This document shows, piece by piece, positions 22,401 to 32,330 of a stretch of DNA of 64,000 nucleotides. Source of the DNA: Platerodrilus igneus (lineage: Eukaryota; Arthropoda; Insecta; Coleoptera; Lycidae); assembly GCA_036346225.1 (NCBI GenBank), contig JARFIW010000942.1, forward strand, positions 248,001 to 312,000. The letters are read 5' to 3'. The notes beneath the pieces were generated by a model. That model was not told where the DNA came from. It ran no database searches and saw nothing but the letters and a program-made list of their open reading frames with translations. The position numbers and the translations under genes were made by a program. How positions within the stretch are numbered: the first letter of the stretch is position 1; every line of letters begins with the position of its first letter.

Positions 22401-22431
22401 TAAGCCATGGAACCACCTACAAGTTTACACT

Positions 22432-22594
22432 ACACTATCACTTCCAAATTAAAAAAAAATCAGGTATATTTGAATTTCCTTGTGTATAACCCTGATTCAA
22501 TATGCATTTTGTAATTGTGTGTATAATAGACATAAAAGTAAACCTTAAATTGACTTAAGGGTTTATTGCTGTTTAAGCTATTATCCACAAATAT
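22432..22594. other. Spacer before the Gypsy element
   Basis: No feature seen. It ends in ATAT, which forms the likely 4-bp target duplication with 28950-28953. Confidence 0.5.
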
Positions 22595-23134
22595 TGTTAC
22601 GAGCTACTATTGGGCAACCCGTCAAATACACAAGCGCCGTAAGCAATGTATATACTATAGAAGCCTCGAATTTTCTAGCATACACCGGAGTATGAATCAT
22701 CCATTTAATTCAGGGTATATATGACCGCTGATGAAGTACGGAGTTAGTCTATATCTAAATGTCGTATATAAATCATCTCGTGTATAGTTAGTTGTTCATT
22801 ACGTTCTAAAAGCCTTCAGTAAATATAAATTTGTGTTATGTGAACGTGTATATTGTACCGCCAGCTTGTAAAATACATAAATAGACAAAAGTGTAATGAA
22901 TAAATTATAGTAGTGTTTAGTGTTGCTAAGAAGACTTATGGATTAAGGAATTAGTGTGAGAAGATATTAGTGCTTGTAAATAGTATTAGTGTGAGGGTGC
23001 TTCTTTGTTAATTGGACTGAAAACATCTATAAATAAGGCATACACTTAATTAGACTTATGAATAGTGAGTAATAAAGACTCTTGTTATTACTTGTTTTAA
23101 ATTAGAGTGAAACGCATTATAGTAGCCCGCTACA
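22595..23134 (+). mobile_element. Gypsy 5' LTR
   Basis: Starts TGTTACGAGC and ends CCGCTACA, about 540 bp, matching 28511-28949. It holds about 80 bp (about 22700-22787) and a smaller stretch near 22925 that the 3' LTR lacks. Flanked on the left by ATAT. Confidence 0.9.
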
Positions 23135-23243
23135 CTGGAGTCAGGCTGTGTGCGGTATATAGGGATTAATTTAAAAGAAAAAAACACAAGTCTAAAGATA
23201 TTTGACTAGTTTGTATATGCCTGTTGCAGGAAGCCAAAGTAAA

Positions 23244-24076
23244 ATGGACGCAGAAACTTTAATGAATTTCTTTAAGGACCTTAAAACCGTTATGGAAGAT
23301 AGGTCGGCTAAACTAGAAGTGACACTCAGTGAAAACTAAGTGAGGTCAGTTGAGCTGGAATCAACCCTTAAGGAGTTTAAATACGGCATGGAAGTGACAC
23401 TTAGTGAAAATGCTGACAAAATAGAAGAAAAATTTAGTGAAAATGCTGAGAAAATGGAAAGGTTAAATGAAAATGCTCCGAAAATCGAAGAAAAGTTGAA
23501 TGAACGTACAGCCGCGTTAGAACAAAGATTAATGGAAAACTTCATTGCATTGAAAGAAGATTTCACTGAACAGGTAACAACAGTTGAGCAAAAGTTGGAC
23601 AGTAAATTGATAAAAATGGAAGAAGATGTGATGAGGCTCCAAGAACAAGTGATTTCACTAACAACGCGGCTACTTGAATTAGCAAACCAAGTTGTAAATC
23701 AGAACATTCCAGAAATAAGAGGCATGCAAGAAAGCGAGTCAATACCGTCAAAATTTAAAGTGAAACCACCCATATTCGATGATAAAATACCTTGGCCTAC
23801 ATATTTGAAACAATTTGAGGCCGCTGCAATAGCCAACAATTGGTGTAACAAAGAGAAGGCTATCTCCTTAATAGTGGCCCAACGGGGGGAAGCTGTTAAC
23901 ATCTTACAAACGATTCCCGATCACCAGCAGAATGATTACGGCCTCTTAACATCGAAGCTTGAGATGAGATATCGAGACGCTCACCTTCAACAGGTTTACC
24001 ATGTACAAGTTAAGAACCGCTCGCAAAAGACAAATGAAAGCCTGCAAGAATTCGAAGCTGACATTGCCAGATAGGT
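23244..24076 (+). pseudogene. Gypsy Gag, coiled-coil and capsid, zinc knuckle missing
   Basis: Frame opens with MDAETLMNFFKDL at 23244, has one stop (TAA at 23337), and runs on to TAG at 24072. Residues after the stop form a long coiled coil with repeated ENADKIEEKF/ENAEKMERL-type units. The capsid part follows (KPPIFDDKIPWPTYLKQFEA, then RYRDAHLQQVYHVQVKNR and LQEFEADIAR). The usual CCHC nucleocapsid motif is absent. The frame passes straight from the capsid end to the protease, so a deletion has removed the Gag C terminus. Gag would form virus-like particles for reverse transcription. Confidence 0.85.
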
Positions 24077-24690
24077 TAGATTGACATACCCAACGGCACC
24101 AGATTGGGTTGTCCGATTACTCGTGGATACAGGAGCAACAAGGACTCTTGTGAGACCAGATTTGATTGGTCGTGGAAAAGTGCTACCTGCATCGGTATAT
24201 CTTCGAACGTCAAGTGGTGTATAAATTTGTACTCATGGAGAGACTGCTGTTACGTTGGCAATTAGAGACAAACTTATTAATCATCGAGTGTTGGTAGCTG
24301 AAATTACAGGCGAAGTGATCTTGGGAATGAATCTCATGAGAGAATATGGGTTTCATGTGAACATGAAAGAAAATGTGCTTCGGATCGATGATGATGAGAT
24401 TCCATTTCAAGGGAGGAGTAACCAGACGATGCAAGTTCGAATGATTTGTGATATGAAAATACCCGAGAAGGCGGAAATGATAGTATTGGGACGCCCGGAT
24501 GGTATGCTCCGGGAAGGACAAGTATGCATGATGGAAGCAACTGAATCGGGAATTGGTCAGGAGGGATTACTGGTTGGAAGAACGCTGGTAAAGTTTCGAA
24601 ATATGATACCAGTAAAGGTGCTAAACATTAATCCGCATACGGTGACCCTGAGGAAACTGGGCAAGGTAAAAGAATTGGTCGTACGATAAC
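24077..24690 (+). pseudogene. Gypsy aspartic protease and linker
   Basis: Translation shows LLVDTGATRTLVRPDLI near 24115, the retropepsin active site with its Asp-Thr-Gly, then ITGEVILGMNLMREYGFHVN near 24300-24360, the second conserved flap strand. A stop near 24223 breaks the frame. The remainder (to KELVVR at 24687) is the linker to reverse transcriptase. The domain would process the polyprotein. Confidence 0.8.
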
Positions 24691-24695
24691 GAGGT

Positions 24696-25254
24696 GTGTT
24701 TGCACTGGATGATAGTGAGAATCAAAAGACGAATGTTGTGCAACACAAGATCAATACTGGAGATGCGCAACCGAAAAGACAACATTCCAGGCGGCTTCCT
24801 TTAGCAAAACGTAAGGAAGCTGAGCAAATTATCACTGACATGGAAGAACAGAGAGTGATTGAACCCTCGAATAGTCCATGGACATTCCCGGTAGTGCTTG
24901 TCAGACAAAGGATGGGTCGACAAGGTTTTGTGTAGACTACAGGCAGCTAAACAATGTGACAAAGAAAGACAGCTATCCTTTGCCCAGAGTTGACAGTTTA
25001 GACACTCTATCCGGATCTAAATTGTTTTCGACCTTGGATTTGAAAATCGGATACTGGCAGGTAGGCTGGGAGCCAAACGATAAAGAAAAAATTGCGTTTA
25101 CAATTGGAACTGGATTGTGACAGTTCAAGGTCATGCCCTTTGGATTATGCAATGCCCCTGCTACTTTTGAACGTTTGATGGAGTCGATACTGCGTGGACT
25201 GTCCTGGAAGACATGTCTGGTGTATCTAGACGACGTGATAGTTAGTGTTCGGCG
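24696..25254 (+). pseudogene. Gypsy reverse transcriptase
   Basis: Frames join at about 24900 by a frameshift. The fingers region reads RQHSRRLPLAKRKEAEQII, then [20 protein letters not shown] and [15 protein letters not shown]; after a TGA at about 25118, [19 protein letters not shown] follows. The catalytic box VYLDDVIV is intact at about 25219-25242. A second frameshift at about 25245 leads into the thumb. Copying element RNA into DNA is the family role; this copy would not be translated intact. Confidence 0.88.
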
Positions 25255-26050
25255 GGTCTTTTGAAGAACAGCTTAAGAACTTAGAGGAGATATTCCAAAG
25301 ATTACGCGGGGCAAACCTTACATTAAGCCATAAAAAATGTCACCTATTTGGAAAAGAGGAGAAATACCTAAAACATGTCGTTTCAGAAACCAGAATAAGA
25401 GCTGACCCTGACAAGATAAAAACGTTACTAGAGTGGCCTACACCAGCAGATATACTCCAACTACGCAGTTTTCTAGAATTGTACACATATTACCGACGTT
25501 TTATGCTTGGGTTTGCGAACATTACCAAACCGTTGACGAAATTAACCGAAAATGGACAGGAATATAATTGGAATAACGACTGCCACAGCGCATTTGAACA
25601 ACTGAAACGGCTAATCGTTACAGCACCAATTCTAAGTTATCCACGGATGGAGGGGAAATTTGTGTTGGATATTGATGCCAGTAACACAGCTATAGGAAGC
25701 ATTCTTTCTCAAGTGCAGGACGGACAAGAAAAGGTTATTGGGTATTTCAGCAAGGTGTTGCAGCGGCTAGAAAGGAACTATTGTGTGACAAGAAGGGTGC
25801 TGTTGGCCGTCGTCAAATCCGTAGGGCACTTTTATAAGTACTTATACGGCCGTAAATTCCTGTTAAGAACAGACCATGCTGCACTAAAATGGTTACTGCA
25901 GTTTCGAAACCCTGAAGGGTAAGTTGAAAGGTGGATAGAACGGCTGCAGGAATATGACTTTGACCCAGAACATCGTGTAGGAACTAGTCATCGGAATACA
26001 GACACTCTGTCAAGGAGACCTTGTCCGGTAGACTGCAAACATTGCTCCAA
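25245..26050 (+). pseudogene. Gypsy RT thumb and RNase H
   Basis: The open frame 25245-25922 holds the RT connection (HKKCHLFGKEEKYLKHVV, RADPDKIKTLLEWPTP) and the RNase H domain (FVLDIDASNTAIGSILSQ, RNYCVTRRVLLAVVKSV, LLRTDHAALKWLLQF). A stop follows at 25921. The same frame continues (WIERLQEYDFDPEHRVG, SHRNTDTLSRRPC) to about 26040, the usual end of RNase H in this family. Confidence 0.85.
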
Positions 26051-26051
26051 G

Positions 26052-27413
26052 ATGGAAGAGAAAATAAGTGCCGTTCATAGAATGACGGTAACCGATGATA
26101 CTTGGCAACCCGAAAGAATACGAGAAGACCAGGAGAATGACGTCGAATCGGGACGTATTATTGAGTGGAAAAGTAGAAGTCAACGACCAGCTTGGGAAGA
26201 AATTAGTATTTCAAGTAGGAGCCTTAAGGCCTACTGGGCACAGTGGGACTCCTTGGTGATTGAAAATAAAATCTTGGAATGTGAAGATGGCACTGAGAGA
26301 CGACTTCAAGTGATAGTGCCGAGAAGCAGAGTGCTGGAAGTGTTACAGCACTTGCATGATGGTATTTCAGGAGGGCACTTTGTCGTAAAAAGAACTCTCC
26401 AAAGGGTGAGAGATAGATTCGATTGGGTGAACTGCAAAGAAGATGTTGTGCCGCCAATGTGAGTTGTATATCTCTGGAAATGGCCCTGTTACAAAACGGA
26501 AAACCCCAATGAGACAGTATAACGTGGGGAATCCTTTTAAGAGGGTGGCCATTGATATAGCTGGTCCGTACCCTGAATCAGAGAGAGGAAATAAATACAT
26601 CTTGGTTGCAATGGATTATTTTACCAAATGGCCCGAGGCGATGCTATACCTAACCAAGAAGCTGAAACGCTTGCAGGTGTACTAGTGAAGGAGTTGTTTT
26701 GTCGCTTTGGAGTTCCGTTGGAATTACATTCCAATCAAGGTCGGAACTTCGGATCGGCGTTGTTTCACAACGTCTGGAAGCATCTTGGAATCGGGAAGAC
26801 TAGAACCACGCCACTTCATCCTCAATCGGATGGAATGGTTGTAAGAATGAACAGAACGTTAGAAAAATACCTAGCCAAAGTTGTCTCTGAACATCAACGA
26901 GACTGGGACCAATATTTACATTTGCTCCTACTGGCGTACCGATCTTCGGTAGATGACAGCACAGGATACTCTCCCGCTTGCGTGATGTTAGGACGTGAAT
27001 TGCGGCTATCATGTGATCTTCAGTTTGGATTTAAACCTGGAAAAGAGATCGCAGGTGAAGATTACGTTAGTAAGCTTCGTGAAAGATCAAATAGCATTCA
27101 CGAAAACGTCTGAAAGAATATCCAGGCAGCAAGCGATTGAATGAAATCACAATATGACACGAGAACACAAGAAGATGGTTACCAACCTGAAGATTTAGTG
27201 TGGGTATACAATCCACAAAGAAAGCGTGGATTGTCGCCAAAATTACAAAGACAATGGGAAGGCCCGTACAAAGTGTTAAAAAGAATTAATGATGTAGTGT
27301 ACCGAATCAGAAGATCTCTCCGTGGTAAATCGAAAGTGGTACACTTTAACCGTTTAACATCCTATGCTGGCAACAACCAGGAAAACTCGAATAATGAGAA
27401 TGGTGTTCGGTGA
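26052..27413 (+). pseudogene. Gypsy integrase
   Basis: The zinc-binding segment (VLQHLHDGISGGHFVVKRTL) lies near 26330-26400. The core shows IDIAGPYPES at about 26560 (first Asp), HSNQGRNFGSALF at about 26730, where Asn stands in place of the expected Asp in the DNGxxF-type motif, and PLHPQSDGMVVRMNRTLEKY at about 26810, where Val-Val precedes Arg and the catalytic Glu position appears lost. The C-terminal GPYKVLKRINDVVYRI module ends at about 27340. Frames change near 26460, 26670 and 27115. A stop at 27411-27413 is followed without frame change by the macro-domain extension. Confidence 0.85.
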
Positions 27414-28503
27414 GTTATTAATCATAAGCCAAATGTAGATTTTGAAAGTTTTCTAGCGGCGTATGGTGGTTCCGCTAAGGCAAAATTTGGCGTTGTTGTG
27501 AAAACAGCAAGATCCGTTTAGAGCACCAGAAGAGTATTCCCTTGCACATTGCGTAGCTCACGATCTGGAAATGTCAACAGGAATAGCTGCTGTTTTTAAG
27601 AAAAAGTTTGGATGTGTCCATGAATTAGTACAACAGCAGCCAACTGTAGGAAAATTATAATTATTTATGGTTCCGAGTTGAGACCGTGTCATTTTAATTA
27701 AGGTCGATGTTTCGCCCACTTTTGTAAGGGGCTTCATCAGGACAAGAAAATAAATAAAAAAATTAAAAAATAAAAATATAAAAATAATAAAGTTAAGAAT
27801 GATAATATAAACAAGTGTAAATAGAAGAGTTACTCCTGAACTAGCAAACTCACTAGTTCATTCAAAGCCAAAAGGTGTCTTGTGGCGAAGTAACTTGTAT
27901 ATATTATCATTTTTATCTTTATTATTTTTATTTTTTATTTTATTATTTATTTTCTTGTCCTGATGAAGCCCCTTACAAAAGTGGGCGAAACGTCGATCTT
28001 AATTAAAATTACACGGTACCAACCCGGACCCATAAGTAATTATAATGACTCCGGCCGTGAAAGCCTCCGACAATATCACAACTGTAGGAAAAGCTTTGGT
28101 TCTTCAGAATAAAAATTGTTACGTTTGCTATCTGATCCCCAAAAATTCTTCATGGCAGATACCTAGTTATGGACATCTATAGGAGGCTTTGTTGAATCTT
28201 AAAGCTCAGATGATGGAAAATGGAGTAACGAGACTAGCGGTGCCCAAGCTAGGCTGTGGACTGGATCGCTTAGATTGGAGAATAGTCTGAAATATGCTAG
28301 AAGTAGTTTTTCAGGGAATCAACATCCAGATCCTTGTTTGTTGTTATCAACGGGTTGCCTACCAAGACCAGGAAAAGAGGGTTGACTGTTATTTCCAACG
28401 ACGTGGTGGATGCACCAGAGAAGATAGCTGCCGATACCGTCATCAGTCATCGAATTGGCGTCAAAATGTATTTACAGTTACAAGACGTAACGTTTTTAAA
28501 TAG
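27414..28503 (+). pseudogene. Macro domain plus CCCH zinc finger, C-terminal extension of Gypsy Pol
   Basis: Directly after the integrase frame the same frame continues as FLAAYGGSAKAKFGVVVKT. After a frameshift near 27500 it becomes a macro domain of the OARD1/TARG1 type: SLAHCVAHDLEMSTGIAAVF at about 27535-27594 (ADP-ribose-binding loop) and LAVPKLGCGLDRLDW at about 28236-28280 with the catalytic-type Asp. The same frame then encodes CYFQRRGGCTREDSCRYRH at 28387-28443, which fits a C-x7-C-x5-C-x3-H zinc finger. It stops at 28501-28503, seven bases before the 3' LTR. Stops interrupt it at about 28180 and 28288, and an insertion occupies 27655-28078. Macro domains of this family bind or hydrolyse ADP-ribose; a role in the element is inference. 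Confidence 0.8.
27655..28078. mobile_element. Inverted-repeat insertion with two hammerhead-like cores (Penelope-like)
   Basis: A 424-bp insertion flanked by a 14-bp direct repeat (CAACTGTAGGAAAA at 27641-27654 and 28079-28092). Removing it restores the macro-domain frame. Its arms (about 27655-27790 and 27925-28045) are reverse complements. Each carries CTGATGA, a stem-forming GCCCC/GTGGGC pair and GAAAC: plus strand at 27960-27991, minus strand at 27740-27709. This is the conserved core layout of a hammerhead ribozyme, known from Penelope-like element termini and retrozymes. The cleavage site was not verified. Confidence 0.7.
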
Positions 28504-28510
28504 GAGGCAG

Positions 28511-28949
28511 TGTTACGAGCTACTATTAGGCAACCCGTCAAACACTCAAGCGCCGTAAGCAATGTATATAATACAAAAGCAGCGAATTTTCTAGCATACA
28601 CCGGAGTATGAGTCATCCATGTAGTTAGTTGTTCATTACGTTCTAAAAGTCTTTTAGTAAATATAAATTTGTGTTATGTGAACGTGTATATTGTACCGCC
28701 AGCTTGTAAAATACATAAATAGACAAAAGTGTAATAAATAAATTATAGTAGTGTTTAGTGGTTAAGGAATTAGTTTAAGAAGATATCAGTGCTTGTAAAT
28801 AGCATTGGTGTGCTTCATTGTTAATTGGACTGAAAACATCTATAAATAATGCATATACTGTTAATTAGACTTGTGAATAGTGAGTAATAAAGACTTTTGT
28901 TATTATTTGTTTTAAATTAGAGTGAAACGCGTTATAGTAGCCTGCTACA
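28511..28949 (+). mobile_element. Gypsy 3' LTR
   Basis: Starts TGTTACGAGC and ends CTGCTACA, matching 22595-23134 with deletions. The purine-rich AATAGGAGGCAG just before it is the likely polypurine tract. It is followed by ATAT, repeating the base sequence left of the 5' LTR. Confidence 0.9.
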
Positions 28950-29438
28950 ATATTAATACATTTTTGCATAGGTTAAACTAACTGTTGAAATGGTCATCGC
29001 ACTCATATACAAACAATTGAGGTCATTGACGTCTGTTACCAATGGGAACGGTTGACCACACATTTCATCTCTGATGCTCATAACTTATAAAATTATTTAA
29101 ACTTTTGTAATATTCTTTTGAAAATGTTAGAATCAAAGTTTAATCTCAATTAGTAGTTCATATATTTGGGAATTTTAAAAGTTATTTGTTATTCATTTAC
29201 GAAAAAAATGTATTATTAAAGGCACTATTTAACATAGAAAAGTTTCTGTAGGGGATAGGCGAGAGGTTCTGGACAATTTTCTTAAAGGATCGTTTTGAGA
29301 ACTACCAACTAGAATATAAATATTAAAGTATAGGTATATTAAAGCGTTAACATTTGTCAATATAAAGCATAAGTTTATTTTTAAAAGACTACATTCCACA
29401 AATTTTGGGAATGGTTTTTAAAAAAAGTTAAAAGTGTC
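28950..29438. other. AT-rich spacer
   Basis: No gene recognised. It may include the non-coding 3' end of the pogo element that follows on the minus strand, but no inverted repeat end was found. Confidence 0.4.
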
Positions 29439-31500
29439 CTAAATCTCCCCACATGGGGAAGGTTTAAACCAACCAGATGGAAGCTTTGGGACTCTATAAA
29501 AGATTAACGCATAGCAATAACAATAACTTAAATTTTCTCGAAAATATAAATGTTTACTAATCCTTTTACTTGAACCTCTGGAAATAGGTTCAATCAACTT
29601 TCCAACGATTTGGTCCATTGATATGTCATCTGTGTCCGCTTTAACATGAAAATAGAATTCATTTATTTTGGAACTATTGCGCAGATAGGTTATTTTAAAT
29701 ATGAAAGGAGAACCTGTGAAGTTCAAAATTTTAGCAATATAATGAACAAAATTTTCTTTTTTTTTCTTCTACTTTGAACTTTACTAGAAGATATTCTCTT
29801 GGTGAATATTTTCTGTCTTTTACATTAATTTCAGGCAAAACTTCCTTTTCATCACTAATAAAATCTACATCTGAGCTGCTATCTTTGCAAATGCCTTTTT
29901 CGTTCAAATTTTCATCCTCTGATGAAGAACTCTCCTTAACTTTCGTTTCTTCTTTTGATCCTGATGTTAATCTTCTTATAGTGCGTTTTTGGTTTTCAAT
30001 TTTCTTTTTTCTGTTCCTGACTGCTTCTTGTTCCTCAATTTAATTTTTTCGGGCGTTTCGGTAATCACTCTAGTTCTTCTGGGCTTTCACCTACTATTTT
30101 TCTTAATGTGCGGTGCTGATTTGGGAAATAGTAACATTTTTTCTGGACTGGTAATGTCAGAATCAGCTGAAGTAGCTGTCATTATTTGGGAGTTCTCACC
30201 TGGCGTAGGAACGATATCTTCTACATCGATTCGTTGCATGTTGGATTGCAAAACTAAATCGTTTGAGGAAGTTGGTAAGTCACGATCAGTCACATAAGCT
30301 CCCAATAAGTCGTCATCATTAAAGGAGTAGATGCCCGTCTGACTAAAACCGCTAACTATTTTTGAAGGCGTAAATGCCTTTGCCATTGCGTCGTTTGAAA
30401 GTTCTGGTATGTCATATATTTGGATGGGTTTACCTGGTTGCCTCAGCATAAGGCTTTCTGCAATTGAATTGAAATAGGTTTTGAATGGACCATAACCGGA
30501 AATGTCAAACGGTTGCAGTTTATGACTGCTGTGAGGCGGCAATGTAAGTAAAATTACATTATTTTCACGTGCGAAATTTATTATATCGATCTGGATGTGG
30601 CTGTCATGGTTGTCGAAAATTATCAATACATGCCTATTTTTGGTTGGTTTAACATACTCAAGAAAGTGCTTAAAAAAAGTTATGAAGCTTTCTCCAGTCA
30701 TACATCCACATGGATGAGCCGCGCCCTTGCAGCCTGTTGGTCCACCTGCAAAACAAAGTATGGGAATAAGTTGAAGTCAATTTAAAATAGGTGGTTATTT
30801 ATTTTACCCTATATCATAATATCTCGGAAATTCACTCTTGGAAATATGTAAAATGGTGGTATGGACGGTACAATGACATTTATGCTGCAGCAAACAGTTA
30901 CAAAAGAACCACGTTCTGCTGACGTCATTTGACCAACTTTTTACACCCCTTTTGAGTTAAAACTTTCTTTGGTTTATGAACTGTTGTCAGGCCCGTCTTC
31001 CGGTTTAATCTTTTTATTTTCTAATATAGCTTTTAAATTTGTGTAGAACTGACTGACATTATTTTTATTTAAACTAGTAGACCTGTTTAAACTAGTTGCC
31101 TCAAGTTTTCTCAACGATAAATTGGGATTTCTGGTATAAAATCCACGCAGCCAGTCTTTTGTTGCACTCACCCCTTTATCCCATGCTTTTAGATATTCAA
31201 TTTTGTTGCATTTTGCAAAGTTATATGCCAAGTTTAGAGCTTCCTTTCTGTTTAATCCATAGTGAAGTTTTGATGTCAGAATGTAATAGTCTGCTAACAT
31301 AGTTTTTTGGGTTTTTGTAAAAACTTGCCTACTGGAATGTTTGGTTGAATAGTTAATTCTTTTAAAAACACTGGTTTATGATAACCTGGACAATGTACTC
31401 TTTGAAATTCTATATTTACGGTCTGTTGGCCTTATTTCTTTACCACTTCTAACCTCAATTATGGCATCATCTATAAGGTTTTGAGGCAAAACAAGTAAAT
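29439..31500 (-). pseudogene. Pogo/Tigger-type DDE transposase
   Basis: Minus-strand reading from about 31480: N-terminal helix-turn-helix (DDAIIEVRSGKEIRP, YRISKSTLSRLS), CENP-B-like region (SKLHYGLNRKEALNLAYNFA), then near 30985 KTGLTTVHKPKKV, where the block with the first catalytic Asp has been lost by a short frame-breaking deletion. It continues TSAERGSFVTVC, GGPTGCKG, and the open segment 30701-30087 with IIFDNHDSHIQID (second acidic residue) and SSHKLQPFDISGYGPFKTYF (third). An acidic Ser/Glu-rich linker follows, then a C-terminal domain at 29726-29439. It would cut and paste a TA-flanked transposon. It is nearly full length but inactive. Confidence 0.88.
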
Positions 31501-32330
31501 AGAAGTGTTACAACCACACATTATAAGTTGGTGGGTGGTTTGGGTCGTCCCAAAGCTTCCCATACTCATCGGTTCAAACCTCCTTACACGAAAAGGGTGT
31601 TAAAAAATTTTTATTGCAAAAATTGGAGGTTAGAATTAAGAAGACACTGTAGCACCAAAAAACAACTAATATATAGGCCTATCTATCTAACAAAATTTAC
31701 CCTTGAAACTTTATTTATAATAACTTTGCTACATGCATTGACGTAGCCTAGGAAAAAACAAAAAAAAAGAAATGGCCCGGACTCAATCGGCGAGTGGGCG
31801 AGGCATTATACCTACAACAAATATTAAGGGAGGTCTGAAATAAAGAAAAAAAGTTACATCCACTCATTCATACTCAAAACACAACATATCAACAAAAGAA
31901 ATCTATAATTAAACACAATATGTACACGCAATAAATAATTACACGCTAAATCTAAAAAAAAATATCAACCAAAAGAACAAATCTTTTTTTTAATGGTGAG
32001 CTGTCGGTTTTAGGTTACTCCCTAGATGGAGATTCAACAAAAAAAAGAAATTAAGCAAAATTACCTCTCTCAAACCAACAGCTCTAAATCAGCATGGTAA
32101 ATCTAAAATTAAGTATATACATCTAATAGCAACAACATTTTCAAACGTGCCAGCAAGCGTTGAAATTATTTTCACTTTAATAAGTTGTACACTCTTAGTT
32201 ATTTAAAGCAAATGGTAATGCATTCATATAGTGTCAATAAATCTCAAACTAATTCACTAATTGTCGTCTAAACGGATTAAATTTAGGAATGCATGAGCTT
32301 AAACCGAAAATTCCCAACTGATATGGTTGC
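31501..32330. other. Mixed spacer with a LINE-like 3' end
   Basis: The stretch 31718-31800 (TTTGCTACATGCATTGACGT, then GAAATGGCCCGGACTC) is the reverse complement of about 42245-42335, so it is a dispersed repeat end. A weak tRNA-like B-box (GGTTCAAACC) is seen near 31571. Nothing coding is recognised. Confidence 0.45.

Larger units (their letters stand above)
20903..22417 (-). mobile_element. tRNA-derived SINE (copy 3), split by a later insertion
   Basis: SINE body and most of the head are at 20903-21164, and the last part of the head at 22401-22417. The TSD TACAAGTTTACACT is present at 20889-20902 and again at 22418-22431, so both halves come from one insertion. The 1.24-kb element at 21165-22400 separates them. 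Confidence 0.85.

Noticed and set aside
31527..31600. Second tRNA-derived SINE family
   Set aside because: A B-box-like GGTTCAAACC is present, but no A box at the usual distance and no second copy.
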